A stretch of 64,000 nucleotides of DNA from Sulfitobacter sp. SK011 (GCF_003352065.1 NZ_CP025803.1:620001-684000), one strand, 5' to 3'; positions 30,289 through 39,248 are shown, counted from the stretch's first letter. A program made the numbers and translations. The notes: generated by a model from the sequence alone, not told the origin.

Positions 30289-31155
30289 TCAAATTCCGTA
30301 GAATTCCGCGCAGGATTTTTCCCGCCCGCGCACAATGCGCCGCCCGTCTAATGCGCCACCGTGTTGCGTGATGACGGTGGCCTGACCTTCGGCATGGCCG
30401 TCGCGCTCAAAATAGATGACGACCCAGTCACGGGTTCTGCCGTACTGGTGGGCTGAAGCAGAGTTGGAATAGAGCGCGGTGAACTGCCACTTGCCGCGCT
30501 CGGTGTGCAAGATGGGGATGCGGCGATGCCCGGTTTCGTTAAAGCGGCGCGGCTTGATGGCGGGTAAGGTATCCGCCGCGCCGCGGTATTCCTGATCCAC
30601 AGCCAGAATGTCGGCGACGGACGGCTCCGCTGTTGCCTTTCTTGGTCCTGACGGTCGCCGTCGCGCCAGCAGATCATTCAGGGAATGGCGAATGCTGTCG
30701 ACACGCCGCTGGCCCATTCCCTTGATCAATTTCAGTCGACCATCGACGGCTGCGGCTTCCAAAGCTTCCAACGTGTCAATATGCAGCGCATCATGGATTG
30801 CGCGTGCAAGTGTCGGGCCAATCATTGGAACGGTCTGAAACAGCTTTTCGGGGTCTAAAGACCCACGTAACCGGTCCAGAACGCCCAGGGCACCGGTATC
30901 AAGCAACTCAGCAATAGCGGCGGCGATAGACACGCCGATTGTCGGCAGATCCTCCAGCCCGCGTCCGCCCTGTATTTGATAAATGGTGCGGATCGGGTCG
31001 GGCAGTGTTGCGACATAATTTGCGGCCTCTCGATAGGCCCGCACGCGGAATTGCGCAGCGGCCTGTTGGTCAAGCAGGTCGGCCACCTCTCTCAGCTTTT
31101 CCGCGACAAAGACGTTCTCCGCAATCGGGCTGGTTTCAATATGCTGCGCTGCCAT
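30289..31155 (-). CDS. Helix-hairpin-helix DNA-binding protein related to the PolX N-terminus
   Basis: A 288-aa protein. Residues ~15-160 match the N-terminal (8-kDa-like) domain of X-family polymerases (AEKLREVADLLDQQAAAQFRVRAYREAA) with HhH elements (LEDLPTIGVSIAAAIAELL, LIKGMGQRRVDSIRHSL). The polymerase palm and the PHP nuclease domains of PolX are absent. Residues ~205-285 form a separate domain (GKWQFTALYSNSASAHQYGR, ending CAEFYGI) that I cannot name. ATG 31155 is preferred (AAAGG upstream); an ATG at 31173 lacks a site. An FNR-type box lies ~63 bp upstream, suitable for an activated promoter. Role in DNA repair or protection is plausible but unproven. Confidence 0.75.
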   Translation of the reverse strand: MAAQHIETSPIAENVFVAEKLREVADLLDQQAAAQFRVRAYREAANYVATLPDPIRTIYQIQGGRGLEDLPTIGVSIAAAIAELLDTGALGVLDRLRGSLDPEKLFQTVPMIGPTLARAIHDALHIDTLEALEAAAVDGRLKLIKGMGQRRVDSIRHSLNDLLARRRPSGPRKATAEPSVADILAVDQEYRGAADTLPAIKPRRFNETGHRRIPILHTERGKWQFTALYSNSASAHQYGRTRDWVVIYFERDGHAEGQATVITQHGGALDGRRIVRGREKSCAEFYGI

Positions 31156-31188
31156 CGGTGGTTGCCTTTCCATATATGTCAGGCAGCT

Positions 31189-31203
31189 TAGATCAGTGAT
31201 CTA
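31189..31203. promoter_or_regulatory. 15-bp palindrome in the HhH-gene promoter region
   Basis: TAGATCA-G-TGATCTA is a perfect inverted repeat around one central base. It lies between the FNR-type box and the start codon at 31155, where the -10 region or an operator would be expected. The binding protein is unknown. Confidence 0.35.
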
Positions 31204-31211
31204 TGTGCACA

Positions 31212-31225
31212 TTGATCGGTGTCAA
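31212..31225. promoter_or_regulatory. FNR-type box upstream of the HhH gene
   Basis: TTGATCGGTGTCAA fits TTGAT-N4-ATCAA with one mismatch. Its centre is ~63 bp from the start at 31155, so a transcript starting ~41 bp downstream of the box centre would have a ~22-nt leader. Confidence 0.55.
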
Positions 31226-31244
31226 AGCGGCGCAGATGACAGTC

Positions 31245-31705
31245 TTAATCCATAAAATGGGTGAGACCGACCAGCATCGCAACACAAGTGACCAGCCCGA
31301 TGAAGGCAGCAGCAACCAGCTAACTGGTCAACGCAATTGCTATCACAGCAGGAGTGTCCGTGATTGACTGCAAAACAGTTGGCAGATCACGAATGAGTTC
31401 GGGTTGGTGCCATATCGCCGCCAATCTGACTGACTCGATAATCCCCCAGACCGCAATCAATCGGGTGAATAGAATGATCATTACAAGGAAGAGCCAAAGC
31501 GGCAACGACACGTTTGTTGGAAATGAGCCCGCGCTCCCCATAGGGATTGCTGAGGCCGCGCTTATTATCCTGCCCGAACGGCGGTGGTGCCGACAAGTAC
31601 AAGGGCACCGGTGCTAATTGTGACGCGCAGCTCATAAAAGATCAAAAGCGGCAGGGTGATGGCGCGTCTCAGGGTCGGGATTGCGCCTGCATCCACAAAT
31701 TGCAC
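31245..31705 (-). pseudogene. Decayed amino-acid permease (APC superfamily) remnant
   Basis: Three leftward fragments read as pieces of one APC permease. At 31705-31565, LRRAITLPLLIFYELRVTI then VLVGTTAVRAG aligns with the TM1 region (LPLL-x-x-YGLG-x-TIGAGI-x-VLVG) up to a TAA. In another frame at 31541-31320, SLPLWLFLVMIILFTRLIAV followed by WGIIESVRLAA aligns with the TM5-6 region, and PELIRDLPTVL with the loop after it, up to an in-frame TAG. In the same frame past the TAG, LVAAAFIGLVTCVAMLVGL resembles the next and last membrane segments, ending at TAA 31245. A frameshift, a stop and at least three large internal deletions make it non-functional. It lies just downstream of the Usp-like gene in the same direction. 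Confidence 0.6.
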
Positions 31706-31718
31706 ACCGTTTTAGAGC

Positions 31719-32516
31719 TTATGAACCACCATTGCGACCTGCGATATCGGAGGGGGGTGGAATATGCGTGCTGTGTTCGAGCATTGCGTTCATTCCGGAC
31801 ATGCCAAACACCAGCAGAGGGCAGCGTGCGACTTCAAGAAGTCGCGCAAGATCATCCAGATTGTGAATGGGCCCGTGTGTCAGATCCACCAGCACGGCTT
31901 GCGCATTCGTGCGTGTGAGGGCCTTTAGCGCGTCATCAAAAGTCTTAAACTGAAACCCTTCTGGATGCTGGTTGGCAGTTGGCCGGTCAACGCCTTGATC
32001 GACCGAAAACACCAGTCGATCAGCTGATAATTGCTTTGACAGGCGATTGGAGGCCTCTCTTACGGCGTCACTTGGATGGTGGGTTGCTTCGAGAACGACA
32101 ATTTTTCCTGGTATCTTGTGAACCTGACGGTATCCAATCACAAGAATGTCCCAACCTGTGGCAGCACGAAGTGCCGTGCCGACAAGATCGCCCCTGTCTT
32201 GTGCAAAAACCCAATGAGCGCCTGTTGGATTTGCGGTGTGTGCCAGAGACCTCTGAAACGCCCGCGCATCCGCTTTCAAAAGTGTGTGCATCTGCGATTG
32301 AGTGGGTGCCAGACTTGTTGCGCCGCTGACCAGCACGATGCGTTGATTTGGTATTTGGCATGAGGCAAGTGTGTCGACCTCTTCAACCAAAATGCCACCA
32401 AGTCCGGCTTGGAACGCATTGGGCAATTGCGCGACAACACGCAGCGCCGCGGCGGCGTCAGCAAAAGAGCCTGCACCGACGAGAATGCGCAGGCCGGGAC
32501 GAGGTGTTTCTGCCAT
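31719..32516 (-). CDS. UspA-like protein, tandem-domain, uncertain
   Basis: A 265-aa soluble protein. The N-terminal RILVGAGSFADAAAALRVVAQ followed by AGLGGILVEE has the beta-alpha-beta look of a universal stress protein, and the second half (GKIVVLEATHHPSDAVREAS to ARCPLLVFGMSG) repeats the pattern with CPLLVF as a final strand. ATP-binding residues of the G-2x-G-9x-G(S/T) kind are not clear, so it may not bind ATP. Its start overlaps the Lon-type protease stop by 1 bp, so it is translated with it. I am moderately sure of the Usp relationship; a degenerate dinucleotide-fold protein is the alternative. Confidence 0.55.
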   Translation of the reverse strand: MAETPRPGLRILVGAGSFADAAAALRVVAQLPNAFQAGLGGILVEEVDTLASCQIPNQRIVLVSGATSLAPTQSQMHTLLKADARAFQRSLAHTANPTGAHWVFAQDRGDLVGTALRAATGWDILVIGYRQVHKIPGKIVVLEATHHPSDAVREASNRLSKQLSADRLVFSVDQGVDRPTANQHPEGFQFKTFDDALKALTRTNAQAVLVDLTHGPIHNLDDLARLLEVARCPLLVFGMSGMNAMLEHSTHIPPPSDIAGRNGGS

Positions 32517-34972
32517 CAGTCCGCCCCCCCGTCGGGTTGCTCGTGATCCCGAGCCGCAAAACGGCGGCGATTTTCGGCAAAGCTGCGCAATTGTGCCTCG
32601 ACCAGACCATTGATGCTGTCAGGAGGGAATTCACCGCTGCGTCCACGTTTGCCAGCGGACGTGCCCGTCAGCACTTCTATGCCCTGATCAATGGTCTTGA
32701 TCGGAATGACCCGGAATGTGCCGGCCTTGGCAGCGTCGACGACGTCACGACGCAGCATAAGGTGATCGACATTTGATGCCGGAATAAGAACCCCCTGTTT
32801 GCCAGTTAGTCCGCGCGCATGACATACGTCATAAAACCCTTCAATCTTTTCGTTTACACCGCCAATCGCCTGCACCTCTCCGTTCTGGTTCACTGACCCG
32901 GTAACGGCGAACGCCTGGCTGATCGGAACACCTGACAGGGCCGACAGCAGCGCATAAAGTTCAGCCGATGACGCACTGTCACCGTCGATACCGCCATAGC
33001 TTTGTTCAAAGACCAGGCTTGCATGCAAGGACATCGGGACATCCAGCGCAAATCGGGTGGCAAGATAGCTGCTCAGAATGAGCACACCCTTTGAATGCAG
33101 TGGGCCGCCAAGCTCTACCTCGCGTTCGATATCAATCAACTTGCCCGCGCCCATACGTGCGTGCGCCGTAATCCGTGAGGGACGGCCAAAATGGTGCGTA
33201 CCAATTCCGACAACCGAAAGGCCATTGACCTGACCGACCGCACGGCCACTTGTATCAATTAGAATTATTTCGCGTGTGATGGCTTCCTGCATGCGCTCCT
33301 TGATGCGGGACGATCTGAGCATTGCCTGTTGGATCACCTGTTTGATGTCGCTGTCTGCAATCAAGCTACGTTTTTGTTGCGCTGCATAAAAATCGGCTTC
33401 GCGCATAACATCGGCCAATGCGCCCAGTTCAAGCGTGAGCTTCTTGGCGTCGTCGGCAAGCCGAACGGCGTGATCAAGCAGCGCCGCGACGGCCGCGGCC
33501 GTCATTGGCCTCAGACCTTGCCTGTTTGCATATCCGGCGACAATTCTTGCCAGTGCACGCGTGTTTTTGGCAGTGCGGGGCAGATCGTCCTCAAAATCAG
33601 CCTGTATCTTGAAAAGCTGACCAAACTCGGGATCAAGAAGAACCAGCAGCATGTGAAGCCGTCGATCGCCGACCAGCACCACGCGGACATCCAGCGGAAT
33701 GGGATCAGGTTCAAGCGTAATGGTAGATGACAGACTGAGGCGATCCGCGAGCGATGTGATCGAAATTGATTGGCTTTGCAAACAACGTTTGAGACCATCC
33801 CATGCATAGGGTTCCGACAGCAAGCGCTGGGCATCCAGAACCAGATATCCGCCATTCGCACGGTGCAATGCACCCGGTTTGATCAGGGTAAAATTGGTGG
33901 CCAGAGTGCCCATCTCAGAAATATGTTCGATCCGACCGGTCAGGTTGTTAAGCGAAGGCAGGTCTTCCCTGACAATCGGCGCGTACCTTGGCCCTGCGTC
34001 ATGAGTAACCATGATGTTCACGGCATATCGGTTAAAAATCGGATCTTTGTGATACTTGCGGATGACTTCCGGAAACGGGCCAGTGTTGCCCGCCCCTCTG
34101 GACACCAGAAACAGATCGGCATTCGACACCATGTCTGTGCGCACCTGTTCCAGATAAGAGCAGATATTAGCACTACCCGAAAATTCAGTTTCGACTTCAC
34201 GCACCCTAAGAGAAACAACACGTTCGGCCATTTCCGCGTGCAGCGCCTCTACCTTCTGCCTGTGCTCCTTTTCCAACTGCGGTCCATTTTTCAGAATGCT
34301 GGCCAGTTGTTCTTGCAGTTCTTCGATTTTTGCATCGATCTCAGACCGTTGTTCGGGCGTCAGCGCTTCGTAGACCTCTGGCTTAATCGGCTTGCCATCA
34401 ACAATCGCCGACAGCATGAACCCCATCGGCGTTCTCAGCAGCGCCACATTCTCAGCCTGTGCCCGCTCTGCAAATTCGGCAATCGGCACCTCGTGCTTTT
34501 GCCCGAATTCTTCTTCAATGGCGCGCCGCTGGGTCTGATATTCCTCGGACTCGAACAATGCGGGAATTTCAATTGCAAGATCATCGACCAAACGCTGCAT
34601 CGCTGATTTCAGCGTGGCGGCGGTGCCGGGGTTCAGCTTCATCGCGTTCGGTTTATGCGGAGCTTCAAAATTGTTGACGTACACCCAGTCGCAAGGTTCT
34701 GGGCGGCTTTCTGCGGCTTTTGATAGCAATTGATCAACCACGGTATGACGCCCCGTACCTTCGCGCCCCAAAACATACAAATTGAAGTCTTTGCAGGTGA
34801 TTTCGGCGGACAACTTAATCGCTCCGATGGCACGATCCTGGCCAATGAGCCCCGGCACGGGTTTGAGCTTGGCAGTCGTTGTAAAGCCAAGTGTCTTTGG
34901 GTCGCATTCCGCGCGCAGACGCAGGGGGGACAAGCCTTTTGGGATGCCTGATTTTTTGGAAGTTTTCCGCAT
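32516..34972 (-). CDS. Lon-type ATP-dependent protease (AAA_32/LonC-like)
   Basis: An 818-aa protease of the Lon relatives with a split ATPase domain. The P-loop reads GREGTGRHT with Arg75 where lysine is usual. A long helical insertion (~150-290) follows, typical of the AAA_32 group. The proteolytic domain has Ser666 (GGIDGDSASSAELYALLSAL) and Lys709 (GGVNEKIEGF), the Ser-Lys dyad of Lon. ATG 34972 is preferred because GGAGG precedes it. It is followed by the Usp-like gene (1-bp overlap) and preceded by a 57-codon ORF 4 bp away. Cytoplasmic protein quality control under stress is the likely job. Confidence 0.88.
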   Translation of the reverse strand: MRKTSKKSGIPKGLSPLRLRAECDPKTLGFTTTAKLKPVPGLIGQDRAIGAIKLSAEITCKDFNLYVLGREGTGRHTVVDQLLSKAAESRPEPCDWVYVNNFEAPHKPNAMKLNPGTAATLKSAMQRLVDDLAIEIPALFESEEYQTQRRAIEEEFGQKHEVPIAEFAERAQAENVALLRTPMGFMLSAIVDGKPIKPEVYEALTPEQRSEIDAKIEELQEQLASILKNGPQLEKEHRQKVEALHAEMAERVVSLRVREVETEFSGSANICSYLEQVRTDMVSNADLFLVSRGAGNTGPFPEVIRKYHKDPIFNRYAVNIMVTHDAGPRYAPIVREDLPSLNNLTGRIEHISEMGTLATNFTLIKPGALHRANGGYLVLDAQRLLSEPYAWDGLKRCLQSQSISITSLADRLSLSSTITLEPDPIPLDVRVVLVGDRRLHMLLVLLDPEFGQLFKIQADFEDDLPRTAKNTRALARIVAGYANRQGLRPMTAAAVAALLDHAVRLADDAKKLTLELGALADVMREADFYAAQQKRSLIADSDIKQVIQQAMLRSSRIKERMQEAITREIILIDTSGRAVGQVNGLSVVGIGTHHFGRPSRITAHARMGAGKLIDIEREVELGGPLHSKGVLILSSYLATRFALDVPMSLHASLVFEQSYGGIDGDSASSAELYALLSALSGVPISQAFAVTGSVNQNGEVQAIGGVNEKIEGFYDVCHARGLTGKQGVLIPASNVDHLMLRRDVVDAAKAGTFRVIPIKTIDQGIEVLTGTSAGKRGRSGEFPPDSINGLVEAQLRSFAENRRRFAARDHEQPDGGAD

Positions 34973-34976
34973 CACA

Positions 34977-35150
34977 TCACCTCCCCCAGGCACTTATAAG
35001 GTCGGCATACTCGGGGCCTCTATTTGGGGAGGGAGTGGGCACCAAACCAGCTTGAAAAATTTCAATGCATCCGTCTTGGCCCCTGATCGCTTCCTCCAGC
35101 AAGGCTGCGCCTGAAAGACGCTGGATGACCTCTTGCGTGTTGTTCTGCAT
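34977..35150 (-). CDS. Small ORF (57 aa) upstream of the Lon-type protease
   Basis: ATG 35150 has GGAG 8 nt upstream, and the stop lies only 4 bp before the protease start, partly covering its ribosome-binding site. The peptide is acidic and neutral (QEVIQRLSGAALLEEAIRG, SPNRGPEYADLISAW) with no membrane segment. The FNR-type box is centred ~62 bp upstream, the same distance as for the HhH gene, which supports this as the first gene of the operon. Not recognised; may be an adaptor, substrate or leader. Confidence 0.45.
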   Translation of the reverse strand: MQNNTQEVIQRLSGAALLEEAIRGQDGCIEIFQAGLVPTPSPNRGPEYADLISAWGR

Positions 35151-35204
35151 GGCAATGCTCCGCCCATTTGTACCATCAGACTGCACAAACAGACGCGAAC
35201 TTCA

Positions 35205-35218
35205 TTGATGCGTATCAA
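35205..35218. promoter_or_regulatory. Perfect FNR box upstream of the lon-usp operon
   Basis: TTGATGCGTATCAA matches the FNR/FnrL consensus TTGAT-N4-ATCAA exactly and extends to a 7-bp arm (CATTGAT/ATCAATG). Activation of the leftward small ORF-lon-usp operon at low oxygen is inferred from spacing. Confidence 0.7.
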
Positions 35219-35438
35219 TGCAGTGAGTGGTTCTCGGGTTTGGGGAACACCGAGATAATTTCTTGAGGGTGGAGGTCAAAAGGGTTGAGATAGAAGTACA
35301 GAAACCTGTGTTAGTGCGAAGCGTGGCATCTAAAGACCGCAGCCACAGGTCAACAACTTGCGTTAGCACCGCGGAGGGGGCGCATCGCCTCAGGTATCGT
35401 GTGCCAAGGCCTGCTGTTTTATGGCCGTCACGGCACCA

Positions 35439-36107
35439 TCAGATGGACGGTGGTTTTGCATCGGGCAGGTGGCCCGTCTTAATCCAGACCTTTGCGCCAT
35501 CCTCACCTGCCACTGCGGACAGCGATTGACCTTCTGGCAGCCGCAACCAATCATGCTTGCCCAGTGTATTCCCATCTACGCTGACAGAGCCCGCGATGAT
35601 CAGCACCTCAATCCCGCCAGCATCCGTATTCATCAATACAGCGCCTGCGTCCAGGTGGCTGTAAGTGACCGTTTCGCGGCTGTCTTTGTGCAAGACTGCG
35701 GTTGCAACGCCATCAACCGGCGCATTCAATTCCGCAGCCATATCCTTGCGAAACTGGTTCCGATCATCCATGTCGAACTGCCAAAGTTTCACAAAGATTG
35801 TGCAGCCAAGTTCAGAACCTGGGGTGTGTGATGTTGTTGGCGGGTTGCGCACATAAGTGCCTTCTGGAAAGTCGCCGTGTTCGTCCTGAAACACGCCATC
35901 AAGCACGATGAACTCTTCACCACCCGTGTGGGTATGTGCCGAGAATTTGCTGTTGGGGGCATAGCGCACGATGCTGGTTGCGCGCGCGACTTCACCCCCG
36001 ATGCGATCCAGCATGCGGCGGTCGACACCGGGCATCGGCGAGGGGCTCCATTCAAGCTGATCGGAATGAACAACCACGCGTTCGTCGAAATCTGCATTCA
36101 ATTCCAT
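35439..36107 (-). CDS. Double-cupin protein, ChrR-cupin type
   Basis: A 222-aa protein with two cupin-like halves. The first has metal-type residues in [21 protein letters not shown] and [11 protein letters not shown]; the second (~120-215) looks like a weaker copy ([23 protein letters not shown]). This is the cupin module of ChrR-type anti-sigma factors, but the N-terminal zinc-binding sigma-inhibitory domain is absent. AGGGA precedes ATG 36107. It follows the sugar ABC transporter by 115 bp in the same direction. A metal-dependent enzyme or sensor are both possible. Confidence 0.8.
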   Translation of the reverse strand: MELNADFDERVVVHSDQLEWSPSPMPGVDRRMLDRIGGEVARATSIVRYAPNSKFSAHTHTGGEEFIVLDGVFQDEHGDFPEGTYVRNPPTTSHTPGSELGCTIFVKLWQFDMDDRNQFRKDMAAELNAPVDGVATAVLHKDSRETVTYSHLDAGAVLMNTDAGGIEVLIIAGSVSVDGNTLGKHDWLRLPEGQSLSAVAGEDGAKVWIKTGHLPDAKPPSI

Positions 36108-36222
36108 TGCATGTCCCTTCGGTGTTGTCGGCCGCGACGGTTATCAAACAGCAATGAGTTCGTTTCCGTCGCTCGTTCCTTAACCCGTCGTCAGTGTGTG
36201 TTCCACCTGCAATTGCAGGGCG

Positions 36223-36999
36223 CTAAACCGTCCCGCCAAGCGATCCCTCAAGCGTGGCCAGCTCTTGCCCGCCAGCCATCATATCCTGCAATTCCTCCGG
36301 CGTTATTTCACCTTTACTGGCGGTGCCATAGGTCGTGCCGCGATTGAGGACAGTAAACCGATCACCGACAGCCATCGCGTGGCGAACATTGTGAGTGATA
36401 AACACAACTGAGATGCCCTGTTTGCGCACTTTGTCGACAGTGGCAAGCACATTGGCCGTCTGCCTGACGCCAAGTGCAGAAGTGGGCTCATCAAGGATCA
36501 GAACCTTTGCGCCAAAATGCACTGCACGCGCAATCGCAACGGTTTGACGCTCGCCGCCCGAAAGGGTTCCAACCGCCTGATCGGGACCACGCAGGTTGAT
36601 GCCCATTTCGCGCATTTCTGTCATTGTCGTTGCGTTGGCGTGTTCATGATCAAAGAACCGCAAACCGAACTTTTTCTTGATCGGCTCGTTTCCCATAAAG
36701 AAATTACGGCTCACTGACATCAGTGGGATCATCGCCAGATCCTGATAAACCGTGGCAATCCCGGCCGCGATGGAATCCCGCGGATCGTCAAAGTGCATGG
36801 GTTTGCCTTCAAACTTGATCTCACCTGACGTGGGTTTGTGCACGCCCGACATGGTCTTGATGAATGTCGATTTCCCCGCACCGTTGTCACCCAGCAGGCA
36901 GTGACATTCACCGGGGTAGAAGTCGATTGTGACACCAGCGAGCGCGATGACAGAGCCAAAGTGCTTTTGGATGTCTTGCATTTGAATGATCGGTTCCAT
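36223..36999 (-). CDS. Sugar ABC transporter ATP-binding protein
   Basis: A 258-aa single-domain ATPase of the carbohydrate CUT2 type (most members have two fused domains; FrcA-like members have one). Walker A is LGDNGAGKSTFIKTMSG, the signature LSGGERQTVAIARAV, and Walker B VLILDEPTSALG. It overlaps the permease gene by 1 bp. With the permease and binding protein it forms a high-affinity uptake system, probably for inositol or another polyol given its LacI-controlled neighbours. Confidence 0.92.
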   Translation of the reverse strand: MEPIIQMQDIQKHFGSVIALAGVTIDFYPGECHCLLGDNGAGKSTFIKTMSGVHKPTSGEIKFEGKPMHFDDPRDSIAAGIATVYQDLAMIPLMSVSRNFFMGNEPIKKKFGLRFFDHEHANATTMTEMREMGINLRGPDQAVGTLSGGERQTVAIARAVHFGAKVLILDEPTSALGVRQTANVLATVDKVRKQGISVVFITHNVRHAMAVGDRFTVLNRGTTYGTASKGEITPEELQDMMAGGQELATLEGSLGGTV

Positions 37000-38111
37000 C
37001 AGCGCTCTCCTGTGATCAGTCGGCGAATATAGGTGTTCAGAATGACCGCAAGTAGAAGGATCACACCCAGGAACACCCGGAAAAGCGAGCTTTCTACATT
37101 GGCGAAAAACAGGCCCTGTTGTACGACCCCAAAGATCAATGCGCCAAGGGCCGCGCCGATGACGGACCCGTATCCACCCGTTAGCAATGCGCCGCCGATG
37201 ACGACCGCGATGATCGCCTCAAATTCCTTGAGCAGGCCGCGATCAGCCCCCGCTGATCCAAATTCCATCACCTGGCAGACAGCGAATACGGTCGCGCAAA
37301 AGGCCGTGAACATGAACATTCTGATTTTGACGCGGTCCACAGGAACACCCGCATAGCGCGCTGCCTGGGCGTCACCTCCGGCGGCGAAAATCCAGTTACC
37401 AAAGCGCGTGCGGGTCAACAACACATGGCCAAAGATCACCAACGCGATGGCCCAGATCATCAGCATCGGGATACCATCGACGACCGGCTCACCTGCGCGG
37501 TTGCCGCGGGTGAAAACACCAATGACGCCAATGTCTCCCAGCCACTGAAAGAACGGGCCACCGATCTTGGCACCGAACAGAGGGGCGAGCCAATCGCCCT
37601 CAGCGGCTTCGCGAATGCCGCCGATAATGGTCTTGGATTCGATCGTCTGGGGAATAAAAATCGTGAACCCGCGCAGAATGAAAAGCGTCGCCAGAGTAAC
37701 GATAAAACTAGGTAGGCCAGTTTTCACGACAATGTAGCCGTTCAGCCAGCCAAACGCGATGCAGATGACAAAAGTCACAAGGATTGCAAGCCACATCGGC
37801 CACGCCATGACCACGCCAAAGATGGCGATCATCATGCCCGCAAATCCAATCATGGAACCAACGGATAAATCGAATTCGCCTGCGATCATCAAAAGACAGG
37901 CACCCACCGCGATGATCATGAATTGCGCAGATACAATGGACCAGTTCATCACACCTTGTGCATTGAACATGCCGCTGTCGTAGGCAAACAAAATGAAAAA
38001 TGTGAAGACAGCAACAGTACCGACCATGCCGCCCAATTCGGGGCGGATCAAGGCGCGCCGCAGGCCCGACATTTCCTTTATTCGTTCATCAGTGTTGGTG
38101 GCGTCTGACAT
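36999..38111 (-). CDS. Sugar ABC transporter permease (CUT2/RbsC-like)
   Basis: A 370-aa inner-membrane permease with about ten hydrophobic helices. Family text includes CLLMIAGEFDLSVGSMIGFAG, GLPSFIVTLATLFILRG and GGDAQAARYAGVPVDRVKIR followed by IAVVIGGALLTGGYGSVIGA. Two copies are expected to form the pore with the ATPase encoded next. The binding-protein gene is 81 bp upstream. Confidence 0.92.
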   Translation of the reverse strand: MSDATNTDERIKEMSGLRRALIRPELGGMVGTVAVFTFFILFAYDSGMFNAQGVMNWSIVSAQFMIIAVGACLLMIAGEFDLSVGSMIGFAGMMIAIFGVVMAWPMWLAILVTFVICIAFGWLNGYIVVKTGLPSFIVTLATLFILRGFTIFIPQTIESKTIIGGIREAAEGDWLAPLFGAKIGGPFFQWLGDIGVIGVFTRGNRAGEPVVDGIPMLMIWAIALVIFGHVLLTRTRFGNWIFAAGGDAQAARYAGVPVDRVKIRMFMFTAFCATVFAVCQVMEFGSAGADRGLLKEFEAIIAVVIGGALLTGGYGSVIGAALGALIFGVVQQGLFFANVESSLFRVFLGVILLLAVILNTYIRRLITGER

Positions 38112-38192
38112 CGTCTTGACCTTTATTCGGATGTGATTTCGAAAAAAGGGCGGCCTTGATGGTTCATCAGGGCCGCCCGGATTCAGATCGCT

Positions 38193-39143
38193 TTAGCGGA
38201 ATTCGCCTGCAAACTTTTCAACCATTTCCAGACCATCAGCTGTCACGAAGCCCGGGCCAGAGTTGATGTTGTTGCCGGGCAGAACCCCATACCGGTCATA
38301 GTTGGTCAGGACGACAACCGGCAGGTAGGCCTGCAGGAACGGCTGTTGGTCAATTCCCCACTTGATTGTGCCATCTTTGATCCCGTTCACGATCTCTGTG
38401 CCCAGGTCAAATGTCCCGAAATAGATGTCGCCCGCGATGCCCATTTCTTTGACCGCCAGAATGGTCGGATCAGCAGAAGTTGGACCAAGCGTCAAAATCG
38501 CATCCGTTTCGGGGTTCGCCGTCAGATAAGCGATCACACGGTTTTTGATCTCGGCAGGGTCCTGGCCGGAATCGATCATGGATGACCCCAGTTCAATCCC
38601 CAGACCATCCGCAAAGCCACGGCAGCGTTCGGCGACGACCGTGTTCGAAATCACATGGTTGACGCAAACAAAAGACCCAATGCCATCGCCCTTGGCGCGC
38701 AGACCCGCAGCAAAGCCGGCGTCATATTCGGGCTGACCAACAAACATCAAAGCGCCAACTTCGCGCGTTTGCTCTGGTGTGCCGGAATTCATGATGATCA
38801 CATTGATGCCTTGGTCGACAGCAGATTTGATCGGGCCGGACAAGACGTCAAAGTCCGCCAGCGTTGTGATGATCCCATTCGGATTAGACGCTGCGGCCTG
38901 TTCGATGATGCGCGCCATATCTGCCAGATCACCTGTCGGCGGATTGCGATATTCTACAGTTACGCCCATCTGTTCTCCGGCAAGTGCGATGCCGTTCTTA
39001 ATCGTGTTCCACCAGCTGTCGCTGTCAGGGGCGTGACTGACCAGAACATATTTCAGGTCATCGCCATGGCCATCTGCAGAGGCCATAAGTGGTGACAATA
39101 CCACCGCCGCTGTCAGCATCAATTTCTTCAAAATAGATTTCAT
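38193..39143 (-). CDS. Sugar ABC transporter periplasmic binding protein
   Basis: A 316-aa periplasmic-binding protein of the Peripla_BP_4 (RbsB-like) fold with a signal peptide (residues 1-24, ending MASADG). ATG 39143 has GGAGGAAG upstream. The ligand-cleft regions include VLVSHAPDSDSWW, NPNGIITTLADFD and INVIIMNSGTPE, and the end NSGPGFVTADGLEMV is typical. It is the first gene of the transport operon, divergent from the LacI gene with a palindromic operator between. Inositol or a related cyclitol is the likely ligand from context. Confidence 0.92.
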   Translation of the reverse strand: MKSILKKLMLTAAVVLSPLMASADGHGDDLKYVLVSHAPDSDSWWNTIKNGIALAGEQMGVTVEYRNPPTGDLADMARIIEQAAASNPNGIITTLADFDVLSGPIKSAVDQGINVIIMNSGTPEQTREVGALMFVGQPEYDAGFAAGLRAKGDGIGSFVCVNHVISNTVVAERCRGFADGLGIELGSSMIDSGQDPAEIKNRVIAYLTANPETDAILTLGPTSADPTILAVKEMGIAGDIYFGTFDLGTEIVNGIKDGTIKWGIDQQPFLQAYLPVVVLTNYDRYGVLPGNNINSGPGFVTADGLEMVEKFAGEFR

Positions 39144-39228
39144 ATTTTCTTCCTCCCAAAAGCAAACTTGCTGTTTACAGAGCAGGCTTGAGCTGTCTCT
39201 GGGCAGGAGGGAACCATGGATTCGAATT

Positions 39229-39248
39229 TTTTGCAACCGGTTGCAAAA
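39229..39248. promoter_or_regulatory. LacI-type operator, site 1
   Basis: TTTTGCAACCGGTTGCAAAA is a perfect 20-bp palindrome with the central CG and TTGCAACCGGTTGCAA core of LacI/GalR operators. It lies between the ABC transporter operon and the LacI gene, 80 bp from each start codon roughly. A second copy is at 43515-43532. Confidence 0.82.

Noticed and set aside
30289-31155. Annotation as DNA polymerase X
   Set aside because: Too short and lacks polymerase palm and PHP nuclease domains.
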